Shown here one piece after another: positions 24,651-34,390 of a stretch of DNA of 64,000 nucleotides; position 1 is the first letter of the stretch; each line of letters begins with the position of its first letter. Source of the stretch: Ovis canadensis (Eukaryota > Chordata > Mammalia > Artiodactyla > Bovidae). The position numbers were made by a program, and so were the translations under genes. The notes below the pieces were generated by a model, which did no database searches, had not been told where the DNA came from, and saw nothing but the letters and a program-made list of their open reading frames with translations. The stretch lies in assembly GCF_042477335.2 (NCBI RefSeq), contig NC_091245.1:88264501-88328500 (forward strand), in the 5' to 3' direction.

Positions 24651-27514
24651 GAAGACTGCGGGGCGGGACCCTCTGCCGCGGCACAGTCCAAGATGGCGGC
24701 GTGCGGTTCCGCTGTGTGAAACCAGCGCGGGGCGGCGGGTTAGTCAGTTCCGCGGAGAAGATCTCCGACGCCCCGCTACCATGAAGGGAAAAGAGCGCTC
24801 TCCGGTCAAGCCGAAACGCTCCCGTGGTGGTGAGGATTCGACTTCCCGCGGGGAGCGGAGCAAGAAGTTAGGGGGCTCTGGTGGCAGCAATGGGAGCAGC
24901 AGCGGAAAGACCGACGGCGGCGGCGGGTCGCGGCGCAGCCTTCATCTGGACAAGTCTAGCAGCCGAGGTGGTAGCCGCGAGTACGACACCGGAGGGGGCA
25001 GCTCCAGTAGCCGCTTGCATAGTTACAGCTCCCCAAGCACCAAAAATTCCTCGGGCGGGGGCGAGTCGCGCAGCAGCTCCCGGGGTGGAGGCGGGGAGTC
25101 ACGTTCCTCTGGGGCCGCCTCTTCGGCTCCTGGCGGCGGCGATGGCGGGGAATACAAGACACTGAAGATAAGCGAGTTGGGGTCCCAGCTGAGTGACGAA
25201 GCAGTGGAGGACGGATTGTTTCACGAGTTTAAACGCTTCGGTGATGTAAGTGTCAAAATCAGTCATCTCTCGGGTTCTGGCAGCGGGGATGAGCGAGTAG
25301 CCTTTGTGAACTTCCGGCGGCCAGAGGACGCGCGGGCGGCCAAGCATGCCAGAGGCCGCCTAGTGCTCTATGACCGGCCTCTGAAGATAGAAGCTGTGTA
25401 TGTGAGCCGGCGCCGTAGCCGCTCCCCTTTAGACAAAGATTCCTATCCTCCTTCAGCCAGTGTGGTCGGGTCCTCTGTAGGTGGTCACCGGCACCCCCCT
25501 GGAGGAGGTGGTGGAGGCCAGAGATCACTTTCCCCTGGTGGTGCAGCCTTGGGATACAGAGACTACCGGTTGCAGCAGTTGGCCCTTGGCCGCCTGCCCC
25601 CTCCACCTCCGCCACCACTGCCCCGAGATCTGGAGAGAGAGCGAGACTACTCGTTCTATGAGAGAGTGCGCCCAGCCTACAGTCTTGAGCCAAGGGTGGG
25701 AACTGGAGCAGGTGCCGCTCCTTTCAGAGAAGTAGATGAGATCTCACCCGAGGATGACCAGCGAGCTAACCGGACGCTTTTCTTGGGCAACCTAGACATC
25801 ACTGTGACAGAGAGTGATCTAAGAAGGGCTTTTGACCGTTTCGGAGTCATCACAGAGGTAGACATCAAGAGGCCTTCTCGGGGCCAGACCAGTACCTATG
25901 GCTTTCTCAAATTTGAAAATCTAGATATGTCTCACCGGGCCAAACTAGCGATGTCTGGCAAAATTATCATTCGGAATCCTATCAAAATTGGCTATGGCAA
26001 AGCTACACCGACCACCCGCCTTTGGGTAGGTGGCCTGGGTCCTTGGGTGCCTCTTGCTGCCCTGGCACGGGAGTTTGACCGGTTTGGCACCATACGCACC
26101 ATTGACTACCGCAAAGGTGATAGTTGGGCATATATCCAGTACGAAAGCCTGGATGCAGCTCATGCTGCCTGGACCCATATGAGGGGCTTCCCACTTGGTG
26201 GCCCAGATCGTCGCCTTAGAGTAGACTTTGCAGACACAGAACATCGTTACCAGCAGCAATATCTGCAGCCTCTGCCGTTAACTCATTATGAACTGGTGAC
26301 AGATGCTTTTGGACACCGGGCACCAGACCCTTTGAGGGGTGCTCGGGATAGGACACCACCCTTACTGTACAGAGATCGTGATAGGGACCTTTATCCTGAC
26401 TCTGATTGGGTTCCACCCCCACCCCCAGTCCGTGAACGCAGCACTCGGACTGCAGCTACGGCTGTGCCTGCTTATGAGCCACTGGATAGCCTGGATCGCA
26501 GGCGGGATGGCTGGTCGTTGGACCGGGACAGAGGTGACCGAGATCTGCCCAGCAGCAGAGACCAACCTAGGAAGCGAAGGCTGCCTGAGGAGAGTGGGGG
26601 TCGGCATCTGGATAGGTCCCCAGAGAGTGACCGTCCACGAAAACGTCATTGCGCGCCTTCTCCTGACCGCAGTCCAGAATTGGGCAGTACCCGGGATCGC
26701 TACAATAGCGACAACGATCGATCTTCCCGTCTTCTCTTGGAAAGGCCCTCTCCAATCAGAGACCGACGAGGTAGTTTGGAGAAGAGCCAGGGTGACAAGC
26801 GAGACCGTAAAAACTCCGCATCAGCTGAACGGGATAAGAAGCACCGGACAACTGCTTCCACGGAGGGTAAAAGCCCTCTGAAAAAAGAAGATCGGCCTGA
26901 TGGGAGTGCATCCAGCACCAGCACTGCTTCATCGAAGCTGAAGTCCCCTTCCCAGAAACAGGATGGGGGGACCGCCCCTGCAGCAGCAGCATCTCCCAAA
27001 CTCTGTTTGGCCTGGCAGGGCATGCTCCTGTTGAAGAACAGCAACTTTCCTTCCAACATGCATCTGTTGCAGGGTGACCTCCAGGTGGCTAGTAGTCTTC
27101 TTGTGGAGGGCTCAACTGGAGGCAAAGTGGCCCAGCTCAAGATCACTCAGCGTCTTCGTTTGGACCAGCCCAAGTTGGATGAAGTAACGCGACGCATCAA
27201 AGTGGCAGGGCCCAATGGTTATGCTATTCTTCTGGCTGTGCCTGGAAGTTCTGATAGCAGGTCTTCTTCTTCCTCAGCCACATCAGACACTGCCACCTCT
27301 ACTCAGAGGCCACTTAGGAACCTCGTGTCCTACTTAAAGCAAAAGCAGGCCGCTGGGGTGATCAGCCTCCCTGTGGGGGGCAACAAAGACAAGGAAAACA
27401 CCGGAGTCCTTCATGCCTTTCCACCCTGTGAGTTCTCCCAGCAGTTCCTGGATTCCCCTGCCAAGGCACTGGCCAAATCTGAAGAAGATTACCTGGTCAT
27501 GATCATTGTCCGTG
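24649..27514 (+). CDS. RBM15: RBM15, large coding exon 1 (three RRMs + most of SPOC)
   Basis: This is the spen-family RNA-binding protein RBM15. From family knowledge it is an adaptor of the nuclear m6A methyltransferase complex that recruits it to targets including XIST, and it also acts in mRNA export and splicing. Numbering from the first ATG: a Ser/Gly-rich N-terminus; RRM1 about 169-252 (RNP1-like DERVAFVNF at 214-222); a Pro run PPPPPPPLP; RRM2 about 375-450 (LFLGNL, YGFLKF); RRM3 about 457-530 (LWVGGL, WAYIQY); an Arg/Asp/Ser-rich linker with basic NLS-like clusters PRKRR (640-644) and RPRKR; and a SPOC domain from about 782 (KLCLAWQGML). The frame is open for 955 codons to a splice donor, CGTG|gtgcgt, at 27,514/27,515. 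Without splicing it reads GAS and stops at 27,523-27,525 (958 aa). Identity is certain. The start is not: the human reference protein, as I recall it, begins at the equivalent of 24,649, but Kozak context and promoter motifs favour 24,781 (914 aa). Confidence 0.97.
24690..24700 (+). promoter_or_regulatory. YY1 motif at probable RBM15 transcription start
   Basis: AAGATGGCGGC is the consensus YY1 site. In CpG-island promoters it typically lies within a few bases downstream of the start site. It is about 40 bp after the last CCAAT box and 80 bp before the preferred ATG, so transcription probably begins near 24,680-24,695. Confidence 0.7.
24781..24783 (+). other. RBM15: Preferred RBM15 initiation codon
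   Basis: The ATG at 24,781 sits in ctaccATGa with A at -3. The in-frame upstream ATG at 24,649 sits in gaccaATGa with C at -3. The upstream ATG overlaps a CCAAT box (24,646-24,650) and is about 40 bases upstream of a YY1 motif of the kind that normally marks the start site. Starting here gives MKGKERSPVKPKRSRGG and removes 44 residues. This is an inference; the upstream start may still be used from upstream transcripts. Confidence 0.6.
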
Positions 27515-30500
27515 GTGCGTCTTAAAGTCCATGTGTAACTTGTATTTAGTACTTTGACATGGTTCCTGTTTTGTGATGTGTAATGGGATACAGCATCGGA
27601 TGAAATTTTCTTTTTAATTAGTTGTTTAGTTTTAGGTTTTTTCTTTTTTATATTTTTATAAACCTCTTTAAAAAACAGAAGTCAGGAGAGTTTAGCTATT
27701 ATTTTAAGTGAAAGGACTCCCCTAAAGGTAGCAGGCAAGTGGTTTACTTTAATTAGGAGTTTCCACTCTTATGTGTAACTGTTTTCCTCTTTTTCTGCGA
27801 ATTTTTTTTCTTTTTTAATCTTGAACTTAAAAAAATCCTCAAAGTTACAAAACCAGAAATTTGAAAAGTTAGAATTTGAAAAACAAAGAGCCCACTAGCT
27901 GTAAAAAGATAATACACACCTAAAAATGACTTTGATTGGTAGGTCGGTAAATAATTCCTGTACCAGAAATATTATTTGTGCGGCTGAAATTTGAGCAGGG
28001 ATCTCAAGGAGTATAAGCTGGTAAAGCATACATAAAATGTTGCAATTACTTTAATCAAGTATTTGAGTATTTTTCTTAAATGGTGTGTTCCCAAGAGCTT
28101 GCTTTAACATATATGTTTTTACCATTAGTTTTTGAGTTCTGTATCCCATATATGCACTTTTGGTTTGTAGCTGTTCAGTAAAAATAGAGGAGTGTGTTAC
28201 AAACCACGTTGTCTTTTGCTTACACTAGTATGCAGGAAGTGAGTAGGTGCTTTTAAAATCACAATTCTTTGGTCAGTTATTGGTGTGTGGTGGTGTTTTC
28301 ACTGACTTTCAGAGGGGTATAGCAGGTACAGTTCTAATTGTTGCAAATTTCAAAACTTGTGTTTTTCATCAGAGGTGAGTTTTTATTTTTGTATTCACCC
28401 AAATTTCTGACTTCAGTAATAGAAAGAAGAGTTGTCTGCAGGCTCATAAGTCATCCTTTTATTTCAGTGGGCATTAATCACCCATATCTGGATTGCAGAA
28501 TTTTTTTTAAGTCATTGTGAAATACTTTTGACATACTCTAAAAATTTTGCTTGGATTTTTATTTTCATATTTAAACAGCGATGACTTCACATTATTGAAA
28601 GTATTTTGAGTATCTTTGAAATTTTGTGTTTATATTTTCGCTGGTGTCCAGCCACAGAGAATTGAAATAATCAGTTTAGGAAAACCGTTTTTTAGTGGTT
28701 TATTTTCTCAGAGACCTGAAATTAGTATAAAATAATTTAGCCCACTTCCACATTTTTTTCCAAAACTGAAGATTATCAATTTCTGATTCTTAACAAGAGC
28801 TTTTGCTGCTTAACATTAATTCATGGTTTCCTTGTCTTTTTAATTTTCCTCCTCCACCCCCAACCCCTAGTTTCTCACGTCATTTGTAAGTGTATTTTCC
28901 CCTGTGGTTTAAATGTTGAGGACTTTAGCTAAAGCCCTTGATATTTATGATTAGAAACTTGAGGACCTTTGGATCATGGTCATGTTTCTATGCTATGTAA
29001 GTGACTTACTGAAAGCCTGGCAGAACTCAACTGTTTTCTTTCTGTTATCAAAGCGGATAGTTTTAAAATAGCACCAATAATAACCCAAGAAAACGTCATG
29101 TAATTTTTAATTGTCCGTTATGACAGGTGTCTAATGCATGTTAGCATGAAAGCCTCATCACTGCTGTGTCATCCTTTTTAGTTTTCACTATGCATTTATA
29201 AGTTTTCTTTGTAAGTTTGGAGACTTTTGTGTTTTTTGGTTTTAAACTGGAAAAACTAGCCATTTTGAGAGAAGGAAGATAATAGGCTATGAGCACAGAG
29301 GTCCTTGGTGTGCCTGTAGGGAAAATACCTGAAGTCCTACAATGAACACTTTTGGTCCTTTTGCTTTTAAAAAACTGCTTGACACGCTAATATGGAATAG
29401 ACACCTGTTCAGAAACTTATGTCAGTGTGCAGTCTATGCATAAATAAATGGGGTCAAAGTACAATTTGTGGCTAGATACATTTTTTCCAGTTTAAATAGT
29501 CTCACTAACCATTAACTTTTGAATACCTTTTGATAAGATGGCTGGACAAATGATTTTACTTTTTTAGAGGTATCCTTGATACCTAATTTTAACTCTAATC
29601 CAAAGTGTATGTGGCTTTCTTTTTTTTTTTTTTTTTTAAGTTGATATGCCAGCTTATCGAAGAGTAGAGTACTGTGGGTTTTGCTCCGTGTTTGTTTGAT
29701 TCTTTATCTGACATCGTGGCTTTTGTTAGATCTGGGCAATTTGTGCTTCAGTGTTTTTGAAACAATGGCTTGATACCATTTCTAAATGTATGTATTATAA
29801 CAAAATTATGTTTAGTTTGGTGCTTAGCTACAGAGTGCCATCATTTGGATGAATCTTATTTGTGTTGCTCATTCTATTGTTCAGGTTTATAACATTGGTA
29901 AACTATCTACCTAAACTTAAGAGTGGAATGAAAGCATTTGTCTAAAACAATCTGGTTCTAATTCTCACTAGCCAGAATTTGTAATCTCAACATTGGATGT
30001 TCTTTGTGACAGCCAGTTGTTTCTTTTGCTTTTTTTTTTTTTTTAAATGTATTTGTTTAATTGATTTTTCTGGAACTCAAGTTCAAATGAATGGAATTTC
30101 TTAAGTATATCATTAAATGACTCGTTAAGTATTACTGGTAAAAAAAGAACCATCAAGCTAATTTAGATTTTTAATCACAATTTCAAAGTTTATGAAAAAT
30201 TAATCATTCAGCTCCTAGCCAATTTATTTTTAGTGTTATTTTGTTGGTTGTTACTGGAATTCCTATAAAGAGTTTTCCACGAAAAAATTTAAATTCCTGG
30301 TTTGAGATGTCTGTTTTGACTGACCCGAGAGTAAGCAGAGTTTTCCCTTTAAGGATTACATCTTAAAACGTCCATCCTTTGGCTGATACAAGCTTTTGTC
30401 ACATTTTGAAGGTAATATGTTCTGGCCCTTAGGTCAGTTAGACCAGTTGAGATACAATAGCAAAAGTAAGGGGTGTGTTGCTTTCAGAGTCTAACACTTG

Positions 30501-30782
30501 TTTAGTTTATTTAAAAACTGTTTTATGAGCAGATGTTCACTGACAGTTTTGTTGTTGTTGTTTTGTCTTTTTAATTTTTTTTAATAGTTTCTTTAGACAG
30601 TGAAATTGCTCATTTCGCAGGTACAGCTTAAACCGCAGTTTGGGTCCATATAGGAACCATTCACCAAAAACTCTGTGGTAACAGAACTAGGAAATCCTCT
30701 TGAGAAGAGGGCCTTAATGACCTTTTTGTGAAAAAGTTTTTGGAGAGAATTTCGGGACATTTTTTTTCTATCTCTGCCACAG
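27515..30782 (+). other. RBM15: RBM15 first intron / 3' UTR of unspliced form
   Basis: AT- and T-rich unique DNA follows the exon 1 donor. If unspliced, the message ends translation three codons later (GAS) and this becomes 3' UTR; an AATAAA at 29,443-29,448 could terminate such a form. Homopolymer T tracts lie near 29,621 and 30,030. I recognise no transposon in it and no other gene. Confidence 0.6.
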
Positions 30783-30895
30783 TATTTGGTTTGGAGATAG
30801 GAGTTAGGTATGAGAACAGGAAGAGAAATGGAGCTGACCCTGTTAACATTCTGGTTATAGTGATGTGCCTAAAGGGAGAAAATGATTTCAGGTGA
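30783..30895 (+). CDS. RBM15: RBM15 alternative exon for the end of the SPOC domain
   Basis: A strong polypyrimidine tract and acceptor (ttttttttctatctctgccacag|TATTTGG) precede this segment. Joined to the exon 1 donor (phase 1, CGT G|TA) it reads V-FGLEIGVRYENRKR. As I recall it, the human canonical 977-residue isoform ends in FGFQIGVRYENKKR followed by ENLALTLL, the final strand of SPOC. Here the frame continues as NGADPVNI and stops at 30,893-30,895, giving a 992-residue protein with an unrelated tail. The human-like residues (REMELTLL) are present in the +1 frame, consistent with a small indel. I am confident that this is the homologous exon, less so that it is used in this species. Confidence 0.7.
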
Positions 30896-31543
30896 CCACA
30901 GTAAACTGTCTAGCTTAATGAAGTTTTATATGTATGATTTAAACAGTTGGAAAGTTAAAGTTCCACAGTGTTCTTTGGCTGTTTAGCGATTGTATGAGTG
31001 TTTTAAAGAAAATAACAGCTGCTGTCTTTGGTAACATAAATGAAGGTGGATTTTTAAAAGGTTTTGTGTCTTGACCCCTTTCTACAATAATGGAGTAGGT
31101 CTGTATTACTCCATATAAATTACAGAATGAAAATAGAGGGGGTATAAGTTTGACTAAACTCCACCTTTTTATAATTTCATTTTTTTTAACTTATATAGAA
31201 TACATTGATTGTAAATTGATTATAAATTTGATTTTCTCTGAAATTTTTTTGACATGTTTTACTCAGTTACATGAGTACAGGGGATATTTTCAGTCCTATA
31301 ATCCTTAATTGCAGTCTTTAAAAAAAGAATTCACCCTATTGTTCTACTTGTTGTCTGTTCACAGTAAGTTCATTTCAAGGCTTGTGCCAGTGGGTATTAT
31401 TGGTGCTTTTTGAAGTCAAGGTGGATTGTCCAGGAAGGTCTTGTTAATGTTATGTTCATCTATAATGGCATAGGGGAAATATATATATTTTTAATATTGT
31501 AAACATTTGTACTGAATAACCTTTTTTTCCCCCCCCCCGCAAG

Positions 31544-31566
31544 CAAAACTGGTGAACAACGGATGA
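31544..31566 (+). CDS. RBM15: RBM15 short alternative C-terminus (AKLVNNG)
   Basis: After an acceptor with a pure pyrimidine tract (ctttttttcccccccccccgcaag|CAAAACTGG), exon 1 phase 1 joins as G|CA AAA CTG GTG AAC AAC GGA TGA. This yields AKLVNNG and stop, a 962-residue protein. The exon continues as the long 3' UTR with poly(A) signals. The splice completes or replaces the last SPOC residues with a short tail; a shorter RBM15 isoform with a tail of this type is known in human as far as I recall. Confidence 0.75.
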
Positions 31567-31881
31567 AGACATGGAATTCAAAGCTCTAATGGACCTTTTT
31601 GAAGAGAAGTTGTGGCTTATGTGAAGTTTACATGGGCCTCTTGATGGAAGAAAGCTAATCTGTTTAGTATTTGTGCATTTTACTAAAATGGCAGCTTAAA
31701 GTTGTGTATCTGCTATTGTGATGCCAATGCCGGTGTTTTAAGTGGAAAAAAAAATGACCTTGCTTTGTGCTGTGTACACAAGATTTCTGGAAAAGAAAAA
31801 CCCTTTTTATGGCTCACACAGCTTAAAAGTAGCTGTCACTCAAACGTGCGCTCACAGTTGAGCTGCTTTTGTTTTATTCTA

Positions 31882-31887
31882 AATAAA
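31882..31887 (+). terminator. RBM15: Upstream poly(A) signal in RBM15 terminal exon
   Basis: AATAAA followed by TTGTTTCTTTTGAGG, a T/G-rich downstream context. It lies before the duplicated stem-loops, so its use would remove them from the message. Confidence 0.45.
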
Positions 31888-32405
31888 TTGTTTCTTTTGA
31901 GGAAAATGTTTTTCTGCCTGGAAGTGAATTGACGGCAAACCTTTGACCCCTTTGTTTGCAGCTGAGGGGGTACTTGCTGCTGCTCAGATCTTGTATGTCT
32001 TGAGCAAGAAGCAGGGAGACCATCATTTTGACTATCACAGTGTGTCAATTCTGAAGGATCACTAGTGTTACTGTGACCCCCTTTGTTTGCAGTGAAGGGG
32101 ATCATTTGCTTCTCAGTCCTCAACTTGATGAGGAAATGGTGCTGTTTGCTGGCACGCAAGAAGCCGGGGCAAGCACCGTAAGCCTCACCACAGTGCACAA
32201 GTCGGGGGCTTTGCTGGTTTGAAGAGCCGGAGTTGCTGAATTTTAAGTTTTGATTTATTTTGTCCACCCATCACGTTTGGCCTTAGTTTCATTTTTAATT
32301 TGAAGAAAAGTTTGAAATTGCTTTATCTTGCACTTAACATTTGCACCAAATTGCCAAAAGAAGGAGAAATGCTCCGCTTGCTTTTTAAATGTTAATGATG
32401 ATGTT

Positions 32406-32411
32406 AATAAA
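32406..32411 (+). terminator. RBM15: RBM15 poly(A) signal
   Basis: AATAAA in ttaataaagcctttcctgac, about 840 bases after the AKLVNNG stop. The total gene length from promoter to this site (about 7.7 kb) fits the compact RBM15 gene. Confidence 0.7.
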
Positions 32412-32430
32412 GCCTTTCCTGACACACTTG

Positions 32431-33103
32431 AGGAGCTCCTCCATCTTCAGGGGCTTCTTACCAGAGTTATGCAGTGATGGGTTTAGTTCTGAATGGATGA
32501 AGAGTTCCTGAGAGCTAGCGTTTGTAATTAGAACCATTACTTGGTATCTGTGCCTTATTTCACCTGTGGTTCCACATGCCTTGGATGTGCATGCACCGTG
32601 ACGGTTTCATAGGTACGAACGCACACTCAGGCCCAGTCACTTCGGTTGGTAGTACAGATTGTGAGGAAAAAATGGAGGCATCCTTAAGGAGGAAAAAGTG
32701 TTTGCCTTTAGTTCCTGCATTATCCTGTACAGGGGCTCCTGATGTTTGGAAGCTGTTTCCAGTACAGGAGAACAACTCCCCTGTTTGCCGCAGGAGACTT
32801 CGGTGCACAGTGACAACGCTGGAATTCAAGAGGAAGCCAGCAGTGCTGCACCATTGGCTTCAGACACCACTGTTGTTTGCCAGTTTTAAACTTAATAGTT
32901 GCAGACGAAGACCACCTTGAAATGCAGGCTTGTTGGGCTTGTTTTGAATTTTAACCTCGGATGGAAGAGCCCTAGTGCTGTCTGTCTCCATGCGGGATGA
33001 TGATTACTTAGGCAACAGGTGATTATCAACAAAGGATGCCACGCTTATACTCTGCAAGGTGGTGTTCCAGTGGCAAACAGCTGTATAAACTCTTATGAAC
33101 AGG
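32431..33103 (+). other. RBM15 downstream flank, possible read-through exon
   Basis: Unique, stem-loop-rich DNA directly after the RBM15 poly(A) signal. It ends in a consensus donor, gaacag|gtaaga (gt at 33,104). If transcription reads past the signal, this could be an exon splicing to the acceptor at 39,865. The 114-codon frame at 32,576-32,920 has no recognisable homology. Confidence 0.35.
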
Positions 33104-34295
33104 TAAGAGGGTTTTTAGAGGTCAAAAGCATTATGATTTAACAGGGTGAGGGCTTTTAATGTTTGGGGATATATTTCTCTGATTTAGGCACTCTGCTGCT
33201 GTTACTAGCTTCCTCCCCTCACCAAAGTGTTACATTAACAAAGTTGTAGACCAGAACTTTTGTTCTTGGTGTTTTGATATTTTTAAGTTTTAAAGTTTAT
33301 CTTAACATTTGAAAAAATTCTTTTAAATGTGGGAGCCAAAGTGTTAAAATTCTGGTGATGAATTTGGACCTGTAAAAATATGACGTTTTCTCTTAACTGT
33401 AGCCTTCACTGTTAATGGTGATTCAGTGGTGCTGGAAGAACTCAACTGGTGTAAAAATGTTGCTTATTACAAACACTGATCTCTAAACCTCCAAGTTAAG
33501 AATATTTTAGTATATGTAGCAAGAAAGCGTATTATTGGACTGTGAGTGATAGATAATTTAGCCAAAATGGTTAATTTTTTTCTTTTTCCACAGGGAGATT
33601 TAATTATAACATTAGGTAGCTGCAATAAACTTAGGAAAGTGAATGGGCAGTGTTGAGTAAAATCTCTTAACCATTTTCATTGTCCATTTAGTGCTACTAA
33701 CCTGAGCCCTTCCAGCCCCTTCCTCTGTTATTAATCAAATGTGAGGCTTTGGCAGCTGAACACAAGCAAAGCTTTTTAAATGTATAATATAATTTAGGTT
33801 TTCTTTGCTGTATTTTAAATGGGATCAAAAATTTTGAAGAGGATTTTTCTGTTTCATTAGATTCTTGTTTTTCATCTCTTTCCAAATGGGGAAAGTGAAG
33901 TACAGCAGTTTTCAGGTTCTCAGTATGTTGTTTTCAAGAATTTGTAAAACATCTGCTTATGAATTGACTGCCATTTAAAGCTTTGCTAAATGATCTGTCA
34001 TGTACATTTCTTTAAGCTGTTTATTCCTGTTGGAAATGTTAATTTCCGGTGTATTTTCTTTCTCTGACTAGTCCATACTGAAAGCTCATTAAGTAGTTTT
34101 TCTAATTAGTTTAAAAAAAAAAGAAAATCACTGTGGCAATTTGAGGAAAATTTTATTATACTCGAAACATATTTCTACATGTGTGGTATCTCTTAAGATC
34201 TCAGGCTTTATCTCAAGAAGAAAAAATATTGCAGACAGGGCATTTGTTTGGCATTTGTTTATTCTATATGTGATGCAAAATGGAAAGGTACACTT
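33104..34295. other. AT-rich DNA without recognised features
   Basis: Unique, AT-rich. No convincing gene or transposon. Confidence 0.5.
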
Positions 34296-34390
34296 TTAAA
34301 ATATAAATTTATTTATTTTAATTGGAGGTTAATTACAGTATTGTTTTGTTTTTGCCATGCATCAACATGAATCCACCACAGGGTACACTG
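34296..34390 (-). repeat. L1 3' UTR fragment (antisense)
   Basis: tttatttattttaattggag, gttaattacagtattg, tttttgccatgcatcaacat, gaatccaccacagggt: a bovine L1 3' UTR segment. Confidence 0.65.

Larger units (their letters stand above)
23550..25450. promoter_or_regulatory. CpG-rich island spanning RBM15 promoter and 5' exon
   Basis: CpG dinucleotides are dense here (GCGCCGCGG, GGGCGGGACC, CGGCGGCGGCGGG) while surrounding DNA is CpG-poor and AT-rich. The island covers the upstream promoter and the first part of the RBM15 coding exon. No convincing TATA box lies just upstream of the likely start, as expected of a housekeeping CpG promoter; a TTTTAAA occurs farther up near 23,757. A divergent antisense transcript is common at such promoters (a human RBM15-AS1 is named from memory), but I see no specific evidence for one here. 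Confidence 0.85.
31567..32430 (+). other. RBM15: RBM15 3' UTR in terminal exon
   Basis: This is unique, stem-loop-rich sequence between the AKLVNNG stop codon and a strong poly(A) signal at 32,406-32,411. It holds a local duplication whose copies form hairpins with a TGTTTGC-containing loop (see findings). An upstream AATAAA at 31,882-31,887 could give a shorter 3' end. Confidence 0.7.

Noticed and set aside
24881-27146. Several long frames on both strands overlapping RBM15 exon 1
   Set aside because: They are off-frame shadows of a GC-rich coding exon with low-complexity composition.
32576-32920. 114-codon frame downstream of RBM15 as a gene
   Set aside because: No recognisable homology and poor start context; the segment is better explained as structured non-coding flank.
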